In this document: positions 8,466 through 18,578 of the stretch, piece by piece
Numbering within the stretch: the stretch's first letter is position 1
Layout of the letters: each line of letters begins with the position of its first letter
Assembly: GCF_022747945.1 (NCBI RefSeq)
Contig: NZ_JALDST010000001.1
Location: forward strand, 5,580,001-5,644,000
DNA length: 64,000 nt
Reading direction: 5' to 3'
Source: Micromonospora sp. R77
GTDB taxonomy: Bacteria; Actinomycetota; Actinomycetes; Mycobacteriales; Micromonosporaceae
Position numbers and translations under genes: made by a program
Notes under the pieces: generated by a model
Database searches by the model: none
What the model was told of the DNA's origin: nothing
What the model saw: only the letters and a program-made list of their open reading frames with translations

Positions 8466-8896
8466 CGGGCGACCCGGGCGGCGTGTCGGCGGGCCAGCAG
8501 CCGGGTCGTCGCCGCGTCGCCCACCCAGACCGCCAGCAGCGCCCCGACCAGGGTGGCGGCCAGGTACGCGAGCCCGGTGCCGGCGGCCCCGGCGGCGACC
8601 GCCCGCTGCACGTCCACCACGTACGTGGAGAAGGTGGTGAAGCCGCCGAGCACGCCCACGCCGAGGAAGGGTCGGACCAGCGGGCCGGCCGGCCGGCTGG
8701 CGAGCACCGCCATCAGCACACCGATCAGCAGGCAGCCGGTGAGGTTGACGCCGAAGGTGGCCCAGCCGAAGCCGGTCACCGGGTGCGGGAACGCGGCCTG
8801 CGCGCCGGCCCGGGCCAGCGCGCCGCACCCGCCCGCGGCGATGGCGCCGAGCACCGCCGCCGGGTGGGCGGTCAGCTCGCCCCGGTCGGCCGGCAC
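8462..8896 (-). CDS. crcB: Fluoride efflux channel subunit CrcB (first copy of pair)
   Basis: A 144-residue CrcB with the family signatures AAGGCGALARAGAQAAF, TFGVNLTGCLLIGVLMAVL and GGFTTFSTYVVDVQRAV. The start used is GTG 8896 (VPADRGELTAHP); the frame is open further upstream but that part is not CrcB-like. It is expected to pair with the overlapping downstream copy. I compared the upstream DNA with the fluoride riboswitch consensus and did not find a convincing match. Confidence 0.88.
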   Translation of the reverse strand: MPADRGELTAHPAAVLGAIAAGGCGALARAGAQAAFPHPVTGFGWATFGVNLTGCLLIGVLMAVLASRPAGPLVRPFLGVGVLGGFTTFSTYVVDVQRAVAAGAAGTGLAYLAATLVGALLAVWVGDAATTRLLARRHAARVAR

Positions 8897-9065
8897 CCGC
8901 AGATGACGTCGGGGTCGATCCGAGGTTCTGGTGACACGGCACCTCCCAGCAGGACGGCCAGCACGGGCCGGGACCGTCGCCGGTTCTCCCGGCCGAACGC
9001 CGCCCACCGCCGGTGGGGCCCGACATAACCCGCTGCCCGCACCCCGGTCGCCACCCTGCCCGCGG

Positions 9066-10163
9066 TCACCTGCGGAACTCCCGGCCGGCCGCCGGCAGGC
9101 GGCCGCTACGGCCGGCGCGCGGCACCGGCCGGGCGGCCGGCCGCCGAGCAGCGCGCCCTCGAGCGCGGTGAGCGTGATGATGCCCGCCACACTTCCGGCG
9201 TCCGAAGGATCCCGTCGGCCACCGCCAGCCCCAGCAGCCCGCCCCGACCGCGGCGGCGAAGACCGCCCCGGCCAGCGGCAGCCGCAGCGGCGCGTCGGCG
9301 CCGCGGACCGCGTCCAGCCGGGACAGCACCAGGTCCGCGACGAACCCGCCGAGGACCGCCGCCACCGCGGCCACCAGCTGCGGCCGGGGGAACTCGAACA
9401 TCACCATGCAGAACAGGGCCGGCCCGGCGACGATCGCGGTGGCCGCGCCGAGCGTCCCCCGCCGCCGGTGGGCCAGCAGGAACGGCACGCCGAGGGCCAT
9501 CGTGGTGATCAGGTACGCGTCGACCCCGAGGATCGCCGACTGCTGCGCGCCGGCGATGCCGATCGGGTGGGTCGGCGCGGCGGTGAGGAACGCCGTCGAG
9601 TGATTGATCAGGATCGTCGGCGCGGTCACGCCCAGCGTCAGCGACGCCACCCCGGTCACCGACCGCAGCCCGCCCTCGCCGCCGGCCCACCAGGAGCGCA
9701 GCGGACTGGTCAGCAGCAGCACCGCACCACCGTCGAGCAGCAGGTGACTGGGGCTGAACCCGGCGTCCAGGCCCACCTCCACACCGAGCGTCTCGTGCCA
9801 CACCATGTCCGCCAGCCCACCGGCGAGGAAGACCACGACACCGAGCGCGCCCACCCGGTAGCCGGCCGGCCAGCCGTCCCGCCACCAGCGCGGCGCCACG
9901 TCCCGGCGCTGGTACGCCAGCCAGAACGTCCACGCCGCCGTGCCGGTGAAGCCGGCGTAGAGCAGACCGTGCCACGGGGTGAAGAAGCCCTCGATGGTCT
10001 CCACGATGTTGGCGTGCGCCCAGCCGTCGGAGAGGGCGCCGCCGATCAGGCACGCCCCCAGCAGCACGGTGACCAGGTCCTCCCGCCGGCTGGCCGGGGG
10101 CACCGCCACCCGGTCCACCCGCCCGTCGCCCCGCACCGTCCGCGTCGTCCCGGTCCCCGTCAT
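9066..10163 (-). CDS. Uncharacterised polytopic membrane protein with conserved histidines, frameshifted near its C-terminus
   Basis: Starts at ATG 10163 (MTGTGTT) and gives about nine hydrophobic segments. Histidine-bearing motifs stand out: DGWAHANIVETIEGFFTPWHGLLYAGF, DMVWHETLGVE, GFSPSHLLLDGGAVLL and ILINHSTAFL followed by THPIGIAG. I do not recognise a characterised family; metal handling would fit the histidines, but that is a guess. Near 9190-9210 (minus strand) the hydrophobic sequence hops frame (LAVADGILRTPEVW, then AGIITLTALEGALLGGRPPG), so the last about 40 residues of the simple translation, which are Arg/Gly-rich, are probably an indel artefact. The paired crcB genes follow on the same strand. 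Confidence 0.6.
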   Translation of the reverse strand: MTGTGTTRTVRGDGRVDRVAVPPASRREDLVTVLLGACLIGGALSDGWAHANIVETIEGFFTPWHGLLYAGFTGTAAWTFWLAYQRRDVAPRWWRDGWPAGYRVGALGVVVFLAGGLADMVWHETLGVEVGLDAGFSPSHLLLDGGAVLLLTSPLRSWWAGGEGGLRSVTGVASLTLGVTAPTILINHSTAFLTAAPTHPIGIAGAQQSAILGVDAYLITTMALGVPFLLAHRRRGTLGAATAIVAGPALFCMVMFEFPRPQLVAAVAAVLGGFVADLVLSRLDAVRGADAPLRLPLAGAVFAAAVGAGCWGWRWPTGSFGRRKCGGHHHAHRARGRAARRPAARPVPRAGRSGRLPAAGREFRR

Positions 10164-10345
10164 GCCCCGCAGCCCCCCGCTCCTCGGCAGCAACTCTCCG
10201 CCATTCTGCCGTGTCGGTGCGTGAGCATCGACGCTGGGCTCTGCCGCCCACCGTGACCTGACAGGCCCGCCGGTGCGGGCGTACGGTACGCAGCATCGCC
10301 CGACGCCGCGGCCGCGTCGCCGGGCGCGCCGAGCAGGAGGCAACC

Positions 10346-11653
10346 GTGCAGGACCGCACCCCTCGACCCGAGGAGCTGGAGCCCGTCGAACGGGCCGGTG
10401 TCGACGAGCTGCGGGCGTTGCAACTGGACCGGCTGCGCCGGTCGCTGCGGCACGCGTACGACAACGTGCCGCACCACCGGCAGGCCTTCACCGCCGCCGG
10501 GGTGCACCCCGACGACTGCCGGGAGCTGGCGGACCTGGCCCGCTTCCCGTTCACCGGCAAGGCGGACCTGCGCGACAACTACCCGTTCGGCATGCTGGCC
10601 GTGCCCCGGGAGCGGGTCGCCCGGTTGCACGCCTCGTCCGGCACCACCGGCCGGCCCACCGTGGTCGGTTACACGAAGGACGACCTGGCCACCTGGGCGC
10701 GACTGATGGCCCGCTCGATCCGGGCGGCCGGTGGCCGGCCCGGCGACCGGGTGCACGTCGCGTACGGCTACGGCCTCTTCACCGGGGGGCTCGGCGCGCA
10801 CTACGGCGCCGAGGAGCTGGGCTGCACGGTCATCCCGGTCTCCGGGGGCATGACCGAGCGGCAGGCGCTGCTGATCCGCGACTTCGAGCCGGATGTCGTC
10901 ATGGTGACGCCGAGCTACCTGCTGGCGATCGTGGACGAGCTGGAACGCCAGGGCGTCGACCCGCGCACCACCTCGCTGAAGGTCGGCATCCTCGGCGCCG
11001 AGCCGTGGACCGAGGACATGCGCCGGGAGATCGAGGAGCGCCTCGACATCCACGCGGTGGACATCTACGGCCTGTCGGAGCTGATGGGCCCCGGCGTGGC
11101 CGTGGAGTGCGTGGAGACCAAGGACGGCCCGCACCTGTGGGAGGACCACTTCTATCCGGAGATCATCGACCCGGTGACCGGCGCGGTGCTGCCCGACGGC
11201 GAGCGGGGCGAGCTGGTGCTGACCTCGCTGACCCGGGAGGCGATGCCGGTGGTCCGCTACCGCACCCGGGACCTGACCCGGCTGCTGCCCGGCACCGCCC
11301 GCCCGATGCGCCGGATCGAGAAGATCACCGGCCGGACCGACGACATGATGATCGTCCGAGGGGTGAACGTCTTCCCGACCCAGATCGAGGAGCTGATCCT
11401 GCGGCTGCCCGCGCTGTCGCCGCACTTCCAGTGCGTACTGGACCGGCAGGGCCGGATGGACACCCTCACCGTCCTGGTGGAACGCCGGGCCGGGGCGCCG
11501 GCCGACCAGGCCGAGCGGGCCGGCGCGACGCTGGTGGAGCAGGTCAAGAGCACCATCGGGGTCAGCGTCACGGTACGGGTGATCGAGCCGGACGGGGTGG
11601 AGCGGTCGATGGGCAAGATGCGCCGGATCGTCGACCAGCGGCGGGGCCGCTGA
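10346..11653 (+). CDS. paaK: Phenylacetate-CoA ligase PaaK-type
   Basis: A 435-residue adenylate-forming enzyme of the short PaaK family, which activates phenylacetate or a related aryl acid to its CoA thioester. The AMP-binding motif ASSGTTGRPTVVGYTKDDL lies at about residues 96-114; other PaaK blocks are AYGYGLFTGGLGAHYGAEELGC, VMVTPSYLLAI, DIYGLSELMGPGVAVEC and the C-terminal GRTDDMMIVRGVNVFPTQIEE. GTG 10346 is preceded by an AGGAGG ribosome site. A thioesterase gene begins one base after its stop, giving a two-gene operon without the PaaABCDE oxygenase, so the substrate may not be phenylacetate itself. Confidence 0.9.
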   Translation: MQDRTPRPEELEPVERAGVDELRALQLDRLRRSLRHAYDNVPHHRQAFTAAGVHPDDCRELADLARFPFTGKADLRDNYPFGMLAVPRERVARLHASSGTTGRPTVVGYTKDDLATWARLMARSIRAAGGRPGDRVHVAYGYGLFTGGLGAHYGAEELGCTVIPVSGGMTERQALLIRDFEPDVVMVTPSYLLAIVDELERQGVDPRTTSLKVGILGAEPWTEDMRREIEERLDIHAVDIYGLSELMGPGVAVECVETKDGPHLWEDHFYPEIIDPVTGAVLPDGERGELVLTSLTREAMPVVRYRTRDLTRLLPGTARPMRRIEKITGRTDDMMIVRGVNVFPTQIEELILRLPALSPHFQCVLDRQGRMDTLTVLVERRAGAPADQAERAGATLVEQVKSTIGVSVTVRVIEPDGVERSMGKMRRIVDQRRGR

Positions 11654-11654
11654 C

Positions 11655-12074
11655 GTGGCGGCGCAGGACGGCCGCAACGCGGCGTACGCGATGTTCGACG
11701 CGGACGTGGCCTCGAAGGGCCTCGGCATCGAGCTGGTCTCGGCCGGCGACGGCGCCGCGGTGGCCCGGATGCGGGTCACCCCGGCGATGCTCAACGGTCA
11801 CGCCATCGGCCACGGCGGTTTCGTCTTCCTGCTCGCCGACACCGCCTTCGCGCTGGCCTGCAACAGCCACGGCCCGGTGACGGTGGCCGCCGGTGGCGAG
11901 ATCAGCTTCCTCCGCCCGGTGCGGGAGGGGGACCTGCTGGAGGCCCGGGCCACCGAGCGGACCCGCTACGGCCGCAGCGGCATCTACGACGTCACGGTCT
12001 GGCGGGACGACGAGGTGGTCGCCGAGTTCCGCGGCCGCAGCCGGACCCTCGCCTCCCGCACCGACGCCAGCTGA
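11655..12074 (+). CDS. paaI: Hydroxyphenylacetyl-CoA thioesterase PaaI-type (hotdog fold)
   Basis: A 139-residue hotdog thioesterase. The PaaI signature NGHAIGHGGFVFLLADTAFALACNSHG spans about residues 43-69 and ISFLRPVREGDLLEARATE follows. In phenylacetate metabolism PaaI releases CoA from dead-end aryl thioesters. It is co-transcribed with the PaaK gene. GTG 11655 is the only plausible start before the hotdog core. Confidence 0.9.
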   Translation: MAAQDGRNAAYAMFDADVASKGLGIELVSAGDGAAVARMRVTPAMLNGHAIGHGGFVFLLADTAFALACNSHGPVTVAAGGEISFLRPVREGDLLEARATERTRYGRSGIYDVTVWRDDEVVAEFRGRSRTLASRTDAS

Positions 12075-12144
12075 CCCCCCGGCGCCGCGCCGCGCCGCGC
12101 TGCTCGCCCCGCCCCGGCCTTCGCTCAGGATCGCGCTGAAAGCA

Positions 12145-12185
12145 GGAAGTAGTGGCATCCGAGCGCCTACGAGGCCACTGCTTCC
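12145..12185. terminator. Imperfect hairpin downstream of paaI
   Basis: Arms at 12145-12156 and 12174-12185 pair over 11 of 12 positions, with one G-T pair, around a 17-base loop. The next bases (12187-12202) contain GGATCGAGCACGATC, sharing GGATCGAGCACGA with the perfect palindrome at 22854-22896. It lies 70 bases beyond the paaI stop and could end that operon, or be a dispersed palindromic element. Confidence 0.4.
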
Positions 12186-12380
12186 AGGATCGAGCACGAT
12201 CTTGGGAGGCCGTCCGAGGCAAGGCCGTCCGGGGCGAGGAGGGCCGGGGCGAGGCGATGCGTGGCGGGGAACGGTGGGCGGCGGCTGGCCGGATCGGCCA
12301 GCGAGTCTGTTCGGACGTGGTCGCACGGTAGAACGGTCGGCCACCCGGACCCTCCGCGGACCGCCGGCCCGGGAAGCCCG

Positions 12381-12676
12381 ACGAGCGTCCCCGCTCGTGC
12401 CCCGCCCTGGCGGGCGAGCGTCGACGGTGGTGCCGCGTCCCGCGCAGCGAGCGTCAACGGTGGGGTCGTCTCCCGCCCGGCGAGCGTCGCTGCTCGTGCT
12501 CCGCCCCGGCGGACGAGCGGCAACGGCAGGGCCGTGTCCCGCGCGGCGGGGGTCAACGGCGGTGCCGTGCCCGCGCGGCGAGCGTCGGCGCTCGTGCGGC
12601 ACCCCGGCGGACGAGCGTCAACGGTGAAGCTGTGTTCCGCGCGGCGGGCGGCAACGGTCGGGCCTCGTCCCGGCCG
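12381..12676. repeat. Nine-copy degenerate 33-bp tandem repeat
   Basis: Nine head-to-tail units of 33 bases (one of 32) fill 12381-12676. Each begins with a variant of GCGAGCGTC, with ACGG in the middle and CCCGCGCG or CCCCGGCGG at the end. Unit starts are 12381, 12414, 12447, 12480, 12513, 12546, 12578, 12611 and 12644. Units of type A (CTGCTCGTGC core) alternate irregularly with type B (AACGGTGG core). All six frames are open because the DNA is GC-rich and the period is divisible by three, but no frame looks like a protein. The stretch 12075-12739 holds this array and the hairpin at 12145 and otherwise no gene that I can support. Confidence 0.75.
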
Positions 12677-12739
12677 GCGTCGACGGGCCGGAGACCCTCG
12701 GGCGTGACCGACTCGCCGGTCGCCACCTTCGACCTCGGC

Positions 12740-14478
12740 CGCCTCCCGGAGTGGACGACCAGGCCCACCCTCCGACGCGCGCTGCCCGGGTGCTGCCGGC
12801 GGGCGTACCGTCGCGGACGGCGCGCGGTAGCCGGTCCCGGGCCACCCGGGCCACCGCCGGGTCGGCGGGCAGATCGCCACCGGCGGCGGTCGGGCGCAGC
12901 AGCCCCTCGGCGACGAGTCCGCGCAGGACCGGGTGGCCCGGCCGGAGCCCAGCCGAGCGAACGTTCGATTGCCGGCGCGGTGACGGTCCACGAGGCTGGC
13001 GGCCGCCATCAGCACCGCCCGCGACACTCGTCGAGCCGGTCCAGCCGGGCGTCGACGACGCGGCGTACGTCTCCGGGACCGTCCGGCGGGCCGCCCGTCG
13101 CACGCGGCGACGTACGCCGCCGCCACGCCGGGGTTCCCGGCGACCAGCGGCAGCAGCGCCCCGGCCAGCGCGGCCGGGCGGCCGGCCCGGTCCAGCAGGT
13201 GTCGCAGCAGCCGCCCGGGTCGACGGCGCGCAGCCGGGGACGCGACACCCGCCGGCACCGGTCGGCGGCGTGGGCAGCAGGTCCGCCCAGCCCGGTCCGT
13301 GGGTGGCGACGACCGCGAGCGGCAACCGTCGCCGGCCGCCGTCGCGAAGAGACCGTGCAGGAACCGGTTCGCGGGTGCCGCCCGGTCCAGGTCGTCCACC
13401 GCCACCACCACCGGCCGGGCGGCGGCCAGTTCCAGCAGCACGCCGCCACGCCTCGGCGCCGGGGCGCGCGGCGGTGTCGTCGTCCGGGGCGGCGAGCAGG
13501 TCGGCCAGCGCCGGCACCGCCGCCGCCCGCGTCGTCGGGTCCAGCCGTCGAGCGCGCGACGAGCCGCCGGCGGACGGTCGCGGCCGGGTCCGTGTCGCGG
13601 ATCCCGGCGAAGCCGCGGACCATGTCCGCCAGCGGTGCCAGCCGTCCCTGCGGGTACGGCGGGCAGTGCGTGACGCACCAGCGGACCTCGGTGCCCTCCA
13701 CCGTGGGCACCGCCCGGGCCAGCTCGTGCAGCAGCCGGCTCCGGTGGCTGCCGGTGGCCCGACCAGCGACACCCAGCGGGGCCGACGGTCGCGGACGGCC
13801 CGGACGATCTCGTCGGCGGCGGTGGAGAGCCCCGACGCCGGCCGACCAGCGGGCCGTGGTGCCGGGCGGGCGCGGCCGGGCCGGGCCGGTGACCCGCCAG
13901 ACGTCCAGCGGTTGGGCCTTGCCGGTGAGCGTCATCGTGGCGAGCGGACGCTGCTCCACCAGGCCGGCGGTGGCCCGCCGGGTGGTCGGGCAGACCACCA
14001 CGGCACCGGGTGGGGCGCTCCGCAGGCGGGCCGCGGTGGTGAGCACCGCGCCGCTGGCCGCCCCGTGCCCCCCGTCGCGGATGCCGGCGACGTCCACCAG
14101 CGCCTCGCCGGTGGCCACCCCGACCCGCACCCGCAGCCGGGTGCCGGCGGGCATCCGCCGGTCGACGGCCTGCTGGATCTCCAGGCCGGCCCGCACCGCC
14201 CGGTACGCGTCGAAGCCGTCGGAGCCCCCCGCCCCGAACAGCGCCACCACCGCGTCACCGATGTACTTCTCCACCACGCCGTGCCACCGGCGCAGTACCC
14301 CCGCCACCGCGCCGAAGTAGGCGTACTGCAGGGTCCGCACGTCCTCCGGGTCGAGCCGTTCGACCAGTCCGGTGGAGCCGACGATGTCGGCGAAGAGCAC
14401 GGTGACGGTCCGCCGCTCCTCCGGTACCGGCCAGTGGGCCGAGGTGGCGGCTCCCGCCCCGGTGACGATAGTGGACAT
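12740..14478 (-). pseudogene. Class III adenylate/guanylate cyclase-ATPase regulator, heavily frameshifted
   Basis: The first about 190 residues from ATG 14478 are an intact class III cyclase domain: VTVLFADIVGSTGLVERLDPED, HGVVEKYIGDAVVALFG, RVRVGVATGEALV. Beyond about 13900 the reading frame breaks repeatedly; fragments in three frames give the expected ATPase part (LVGPPA with a scrambled P-loop near 13760, DPTTRAAAVPALADLLAAPDDD, VLLELAAARPVVVAVDDLDRAAPANRFLHGL, LLPLVAGNPGVAAAYV, and HPVLRGLVAEGLL near 12900). This is the cyclase plus AAA_16 ATPase design of actinobacterial signalling proteins. The density of indels and the loss of the P-loop lysine suggest real decay more than in other broken genes here. 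The downstream end is approximate. It diverges from the LAL regulator. Confidence 0.65.
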
Positions 14479-14667
14479 TGGCTTCGCCCCTTCCCCCCGT
14501 GTGTGCCTGACGACCTCCGGAGACTTTCACCACCGGGTCGTCGGGGGATCGGTAGGACGACGTATGTCGAGCACCCGCAACCTTTGGTCGCGAAGTTGAC
14601 GCGAGGAGTACCACAAGGGCCCTGAGCCCGTAGAGCGGCCAGGGAACCTGTGATTAGGCTGCGTGCC
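14479..14667. promoter_or_regulatory. Divergent promoter region, leaderless-type -10 for the LAL regulator
   Basis: The 189 bases separate the cyclase gene (minus) from the LAL regulator (plus). On the plus strand TAGGCT at 14655-14660 fits the actinobacterial -10 TANNNT and ends seven bases before the ATG at 14668, so the mRNA would start at or next to the start codon (leaderless). No ribosome site precedes that ATG, in agreement. A TTGACG at 14597 has no good -10 partner. Confidence 0.4.
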
Positions 14668-17607
14668 ATGGCCAGCGATGTGGACAGCGCACCGCTCGTC
14701 GGCCGTGCCGACCAGCTCACGAAGCTGCGGTCGGCGCTGCTGGACGACCTCGGGCCCGGGCACACCGCGGCGGTCTTCCTCACCGGCGAGAGCGGGGTGG
14801 GCAAGACCCGGCTGCTGCGCGAGGTGACGGTCGAGTTGCGCGGCGCGGGCGCCCTGGTGCTCACCGGCTCCTGCCTCGACATCGGCGACGCGTCCCCGCT
14901 GCACCCGCTGCTGCAGGCGCTGCGCCGCTTCGACGCCGAGTTGACCGCCGCACAGGCCCGGACCTCCTCGGCGGTGCGCGGCCTGTTGCAGCTGTTCGCC
15001 GAGGAGACGCCGGGACCGGACGGCGCGGGCGCGCTGCTGGAGCGGGTCTCCCGGGGGCTGCACCTGATCGCCGCCGGTCGGCCCCTGGTGCTGGTCCTGG
15101 ACGACCTGCAGTGGGTCGACCGGAGCACCCGGCAACTGCTGCTCTATCTCCTGGCCGGCCTGGGTGACCTGCACGTGTCCGTGCTCGCGGCGATCCGCGC
15201 CGAGTCGCTGCAGGGCGCCCACCCGCTGCGCCGGGTGCTCACCGAGCTGCGCCGGCTGCGGTCGGTCCAGGTGCTCGACCTGACGCCGCTGGACCGCGCC
15301 GACACCGACCGGTTGGCCGCCGCGGTCGTCGGCGCGCCGCTGTCGGCGGAGGCGGCCGACCAGGTGTGGCAGCGCAGCGGCGGCAACCCGTTCGTGGTCG
15401 AGGAGCTGGCCCGGGACCTGCGCGACGGGCGTGACGGGCTCTCCGACACGCTGCGCGAGATCTTCCTGGCCCGGGTGGACGCGCTGCCGGAGCACGCGCA
15501 CGCCGTGGTGCACGCGGTCGCGGTCGGCGTCGAGCCGGTCGGGCACTGGCTGCTGGGGCAGGTGGTCCGGCTGCCGGAGGAGGAGCTGATCGAGGCGGTC
15601 CGGGCGGCGGTGGCGCACCGGCTGCTGGTCGGCGCCGACGACGGTTACCGGCTGCGGCACCGGGTGGTCGCCGAGGTGCTGCCGCACGAGCTGTTGCCGG
15701 CCGAGCGGGCGGCGCGCACCGCGGTACGCCGAGGCGCTGACCACGGCGCCGACCGAGCTGCACCGGACGCGCTGGCGCACCACCGGCGGCTGGCGGGCGA
15801 GCGGCCTGGGCGCTGCCGGCCGCGATGGCCGCCGCCCGCGAGGCCGAGCGACTGCACGGGTACGCCGAGGCGCACCGGCACTGGTCGGCGGCGTTGCAGC
15901 TGGCCGCGGTCAGGCACCGGGCGGCCCGACCGACACCGACCGGCTTGACCCCACGGCCGTACGCAGCTGCTGGAGCACGCCGCCGAGGCGGCCCACCACT
16001 GCGGCGAGCACGCCCGCGCGTTGGCCCTGCTGGAGGAGCTGGCCGGGGACCCGGCCGGCCACCGGCCTGTGCCCTGCACATCCGGCGGGCCCGTTCCTCG
16101 CCGCCGCCGGCCGGTCCGCCCTCGCCGAGGCGGAGTACCGGCGTCGCTGGCGGCCGCCGACTGCGCGTCCCGGGAGCGCGCCACCGCCGCCGCCCATCTC
16201 GCCGAGCTGCTGCTGCACCTCGGCCGGTACGCCGAGGCCGGCGCGCAGGCGCGCGAGGCGCTGGAGTTGGCCGCGGCGGTGGAGGGTTCCGCGTCGGAGG
16301 TGGTGCTGGCCAGCGCCGCGCTCGGGTTCAGCGAGGCCTACCTGGAGGACCCCGAGGCGGGTCTCGCGGTGATGCGGCAGGCTCTGGACACCGCTGAGCG
16401 GTCCGGCCGGCCGGAGGACGTGGCCTGCGCCTACCTGCACCTGGCCGAGTTGCTGACCGGGCCGCTGAACATCCTGGAGGAGGGGGTGGTGGTGGCCCGC
16501 CGGGGCGCGGAGCGGGTCGCCGAGCTGGGGTTGGGGCGCACCTGGGAGACCCGGCTGCTGGCGATCGCCACCAACGGGCTGTTCCGGGTGGGGCAGTGGG
16601 CCGAGGCGGAGAAGGTGGTCGCGGCGGCGCTGCGGCACCGGCCCTCCGGCGCGGACGCGGTGGAGCTGCTGCTGGCCCGCTGCCGGCTCTCCGTCGGGTA
16701 CGGCGACGTCGAGGCCTCCGACCGGGACCTGGAGGCGGTCGCCACGGTGCTGGCCGGCGGGGGCGCCCGGCACGTGCTGCCGATGCTGATCCTGCGGGCC
16801 GGGCTGGCCATGTGGGAGGGCCGGCACGACGTGGCCCGGCAGGCCGTCCAGCGGGGCCTGACCGAGAGCCGCTCCGACGACGTGATCGTCCTGGCCACCC
16901 TGGCCTGGCACGGGCTGCGGGCCGAGGCGGAGGCGCACGCCAGCCGCACCGTTGCGGTGGACGAGACGGCGGTCCGCCGGCTGCGCGACGTGGTCGACCG
17001 GGTACGCCGCAAGAGCACGCACGCCGCCCGCCCGGTGCGCTACATCGTGGACGGTTTCCTCGCGCTGTGCGAGGCCGAGGTGAGCCGCCTCGACGGCCGG
17101 GGCGACCCGGAGCTGTGGGCCCGCTCGGTGGCGGAGTGGGACCGGCGTCAGCACCCGTACCCGGCGGCGTACTCGCGGTTGCGGCAGGCCGAGGCGCTGC
17201 TGGCCCGGCGCAGCCGGGTGGCCACCGCGGGCAAGCTGCTGCGCCGGGCGCACGAGATGGCGCAGGCGCTGGGCGCGGTGCCGTTGAGCAGCGAGATCCG
17301 TATCCTGGCCGGCCGGGCCCGGGTGGCGCTGCCGGACCGGCCGGGCGACCCGGTGCCGGTCCGGACGCCGACGCGGGCCGTGGTGGCGGTGGCCGAGCCG
17401 GCCGTCGACGAGCTGGCCGTGCTGACCGCCCGGGAGCGGGAGGTGCTCGCCGCGGTCGCGGAGGGACTGACCAACAAGGAGATCGGCCAGCGGCTGTTCA
17501 TCAGCGAGCGGACCATCGGCGTGCACGTCTCGCACATCTTCGACAAGCTCCAGGTCCGCACCCGGGTGCAGGCCAGCGCGATCTTCCTGCGCAACCGGGC
17601 GGACTAG
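14668..17607 (+). pseudogene. LAL-type LuxR family transcriptional regulator (AAA ATPase plus LuxR HTH), frameshifted in the middle
   Basis: A large ATP-binding LuxR regulator of about 975 residues. The N-terminal ATPase is intact from ATG 14668: LVGRADQLTKLR, Walker A GESGVGKT at residues 40-47, Walker B LVLVLDDLQWVDRSTR and GGNPFVVEELARDL. The C-terminal half is also intact: TPR-like helices, then the LuxR helix-turn-helix LTAREREVLAAVAEGLTNKEIGQRLFISERTIGVHVSHIF near the end. Between about 15720 and 16150 the protein must be read through other frames (REAERLHGYAEAHRHWSAALQLAAV near 15840, LLEHAAEAAHHCGEHARALALLEELAG near 15970), so at least two compensating indels lie there; the two ends are in the same frame. 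It is divergent from the cyclase relic. The target is unknown. Confidence 0.75.
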
Positions 17608-17726
17608 ACGTACGACGGGACGCGCCGAATACGTCGTTCTACTGATCCGGCGCGGTGACGCCGGCTGGCAGGCTGTCCGGCGTCACCCGGTGGTGCTCGG
17701 CCCACCTCGACCACAATGGAGGAGAG

Positions 17727-18497
17727 ATGACCGAACCGGTCTGGGGTCCCGTGCACCAGGACATCGCCGGGCTGCTCGCCGATCACCCGGCGGACGTGCC
17801 GGCGGTGGTCGACCACCTCACCAAGCTGCAGGACCTGCTGGTCCGGATCCCGCCGCTGGAGGCGAGCTGCCCGCTCGCCGACTTCAACAAGCTCTATCTG
17901 GTCATCACCAGCACCGTCCTGGACGGCCTCTACGACGACCGCTTCGCCGACCCGGTCTTCCTGGCCCGGCTGGACGTGGAGTTCGCCGCCCGCTACTTCG
18001 ACGCGTTGCGGTTCTGGACCGAGTCGAGTCCGAGCACCCCGAAGGCGTGGTCCTGCCTGTTCCACCGGATGCGTGGCCCGGACGCCCGGCCGCTGCCCTC
18101 GGCCGCCGCCGGGGTGAACGCGCACATCAACTTCGACCTGCCGTTCGCGCTGGTGACCACCTTCGACAGCCTGGAGTCCGAGCCGGTCGACCTCAGCGAC
18201 CAGCACCGCGACTACCTGGAGATCAACAAGATCTTCGCCGAGCGGATCCCCGAGCTGCGACGCGGCTACCTGGACCACTGGCAGCTCATGATCGACATGG
18301 TGAACGGCGAGATCGACGACTGGTACCAGGGCGAGTTGGTCGAGTACACCCGGAACGTGGCCTGGCGCAACGCGCAGAAGATCTGGCGCTGCCGGCACGA
18401 CCCGGAGGCCCGCGAGTGTGAGCGGACGCGGCTGGACGACAACGCCGCGCTGCTCGGCCGGCTGTTGCTGTCGCCCCTCGGGGCGTTCCTGCAGTAG
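17727..18497 (+). CDS. DUF5995 family protein
   Basis: A 256-residue soluble protein matching the DUF5995 pattern as I remember it: PLADFNKLYLVITSTVLDGL, DVEFAARYFDALRFW, TPKAWSCLFHRM and especially AAAGVNAHINFDLPFALV (about residues 127-144). ATG 17727 follows a GGAGGAGAG ribosome site. The function of the family is not known. The conserved Asn-Ala-His-Ile-Asn and nearby acidic residues hint at a metal or small-molecule site. It is followed by a strong terminator-like hairpin and appears monocistronic. Confidence 0.75.
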   Translation: MTEPVWGPVHQDIAGLLADHPADVPAVVDHLTKLQDLLVRIPPLEASCPLADFNKLYLVITSTVLDGLYDDRFADPVFLARLDVEFAARYFDALRFWTESSPSTPKAWSCLFHRMRGPDARPLPSAAAGVNAHINFDLPFALVTTFDSLESEPVDLSDQHRDYLEINKIFAERIPELRRGYLDHWQLMIDMVNGEIDDWYQGELVEYTRNVAWRNAQKIWRCRHDPEARECERTRLDDNAALLGRLLLSPLGAFLQ

Positions 18498-18509
18498 CCG
18501 GGACGGGGG

Positions 18510-18547
18510 GTCCCCGCGTTCCGCCGGCGCCGGCGGAACGCGGGGAC
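18510..18547. terminator. Perfect 19-bp-stem hairpin after the DUF5995 gene
   Basis: A 38-base perfect palindrome (each arm 19 bases, beginning GTCCCCGCGTTCCGCCGGC) without a loop begins 13 bases past the DUF5995 stop. It lies between that gene and the convergent CGNR gene and can serve as a bidirectional terminator, although it lacks a T-run. Confidence 0.65.
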
Positions 18548-18578
18548 ACCGTCGTGCGGACGGCCCGCCCCTGACCGC

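Noticed and set aside
8897..9065. Fluoride riboswitch upstream of the crcB pair
   Set aside because: I looked for the GGCGATGG and CTGATGA-type core on the minus strand and did not find it.
10346..12074. Phenylacetate catabolic operon
   Set aside because: Only PaaK- and PaaI-type genes occur; the PaaABCDE oxygenase and downstream enzymes are absent, so a full pathway is not supported here.
12381..12676. Possible CRISPR array
   Set aside because: The 33-bp units are contiguous with no unique spacers and are degenerate; no cas gene is present.
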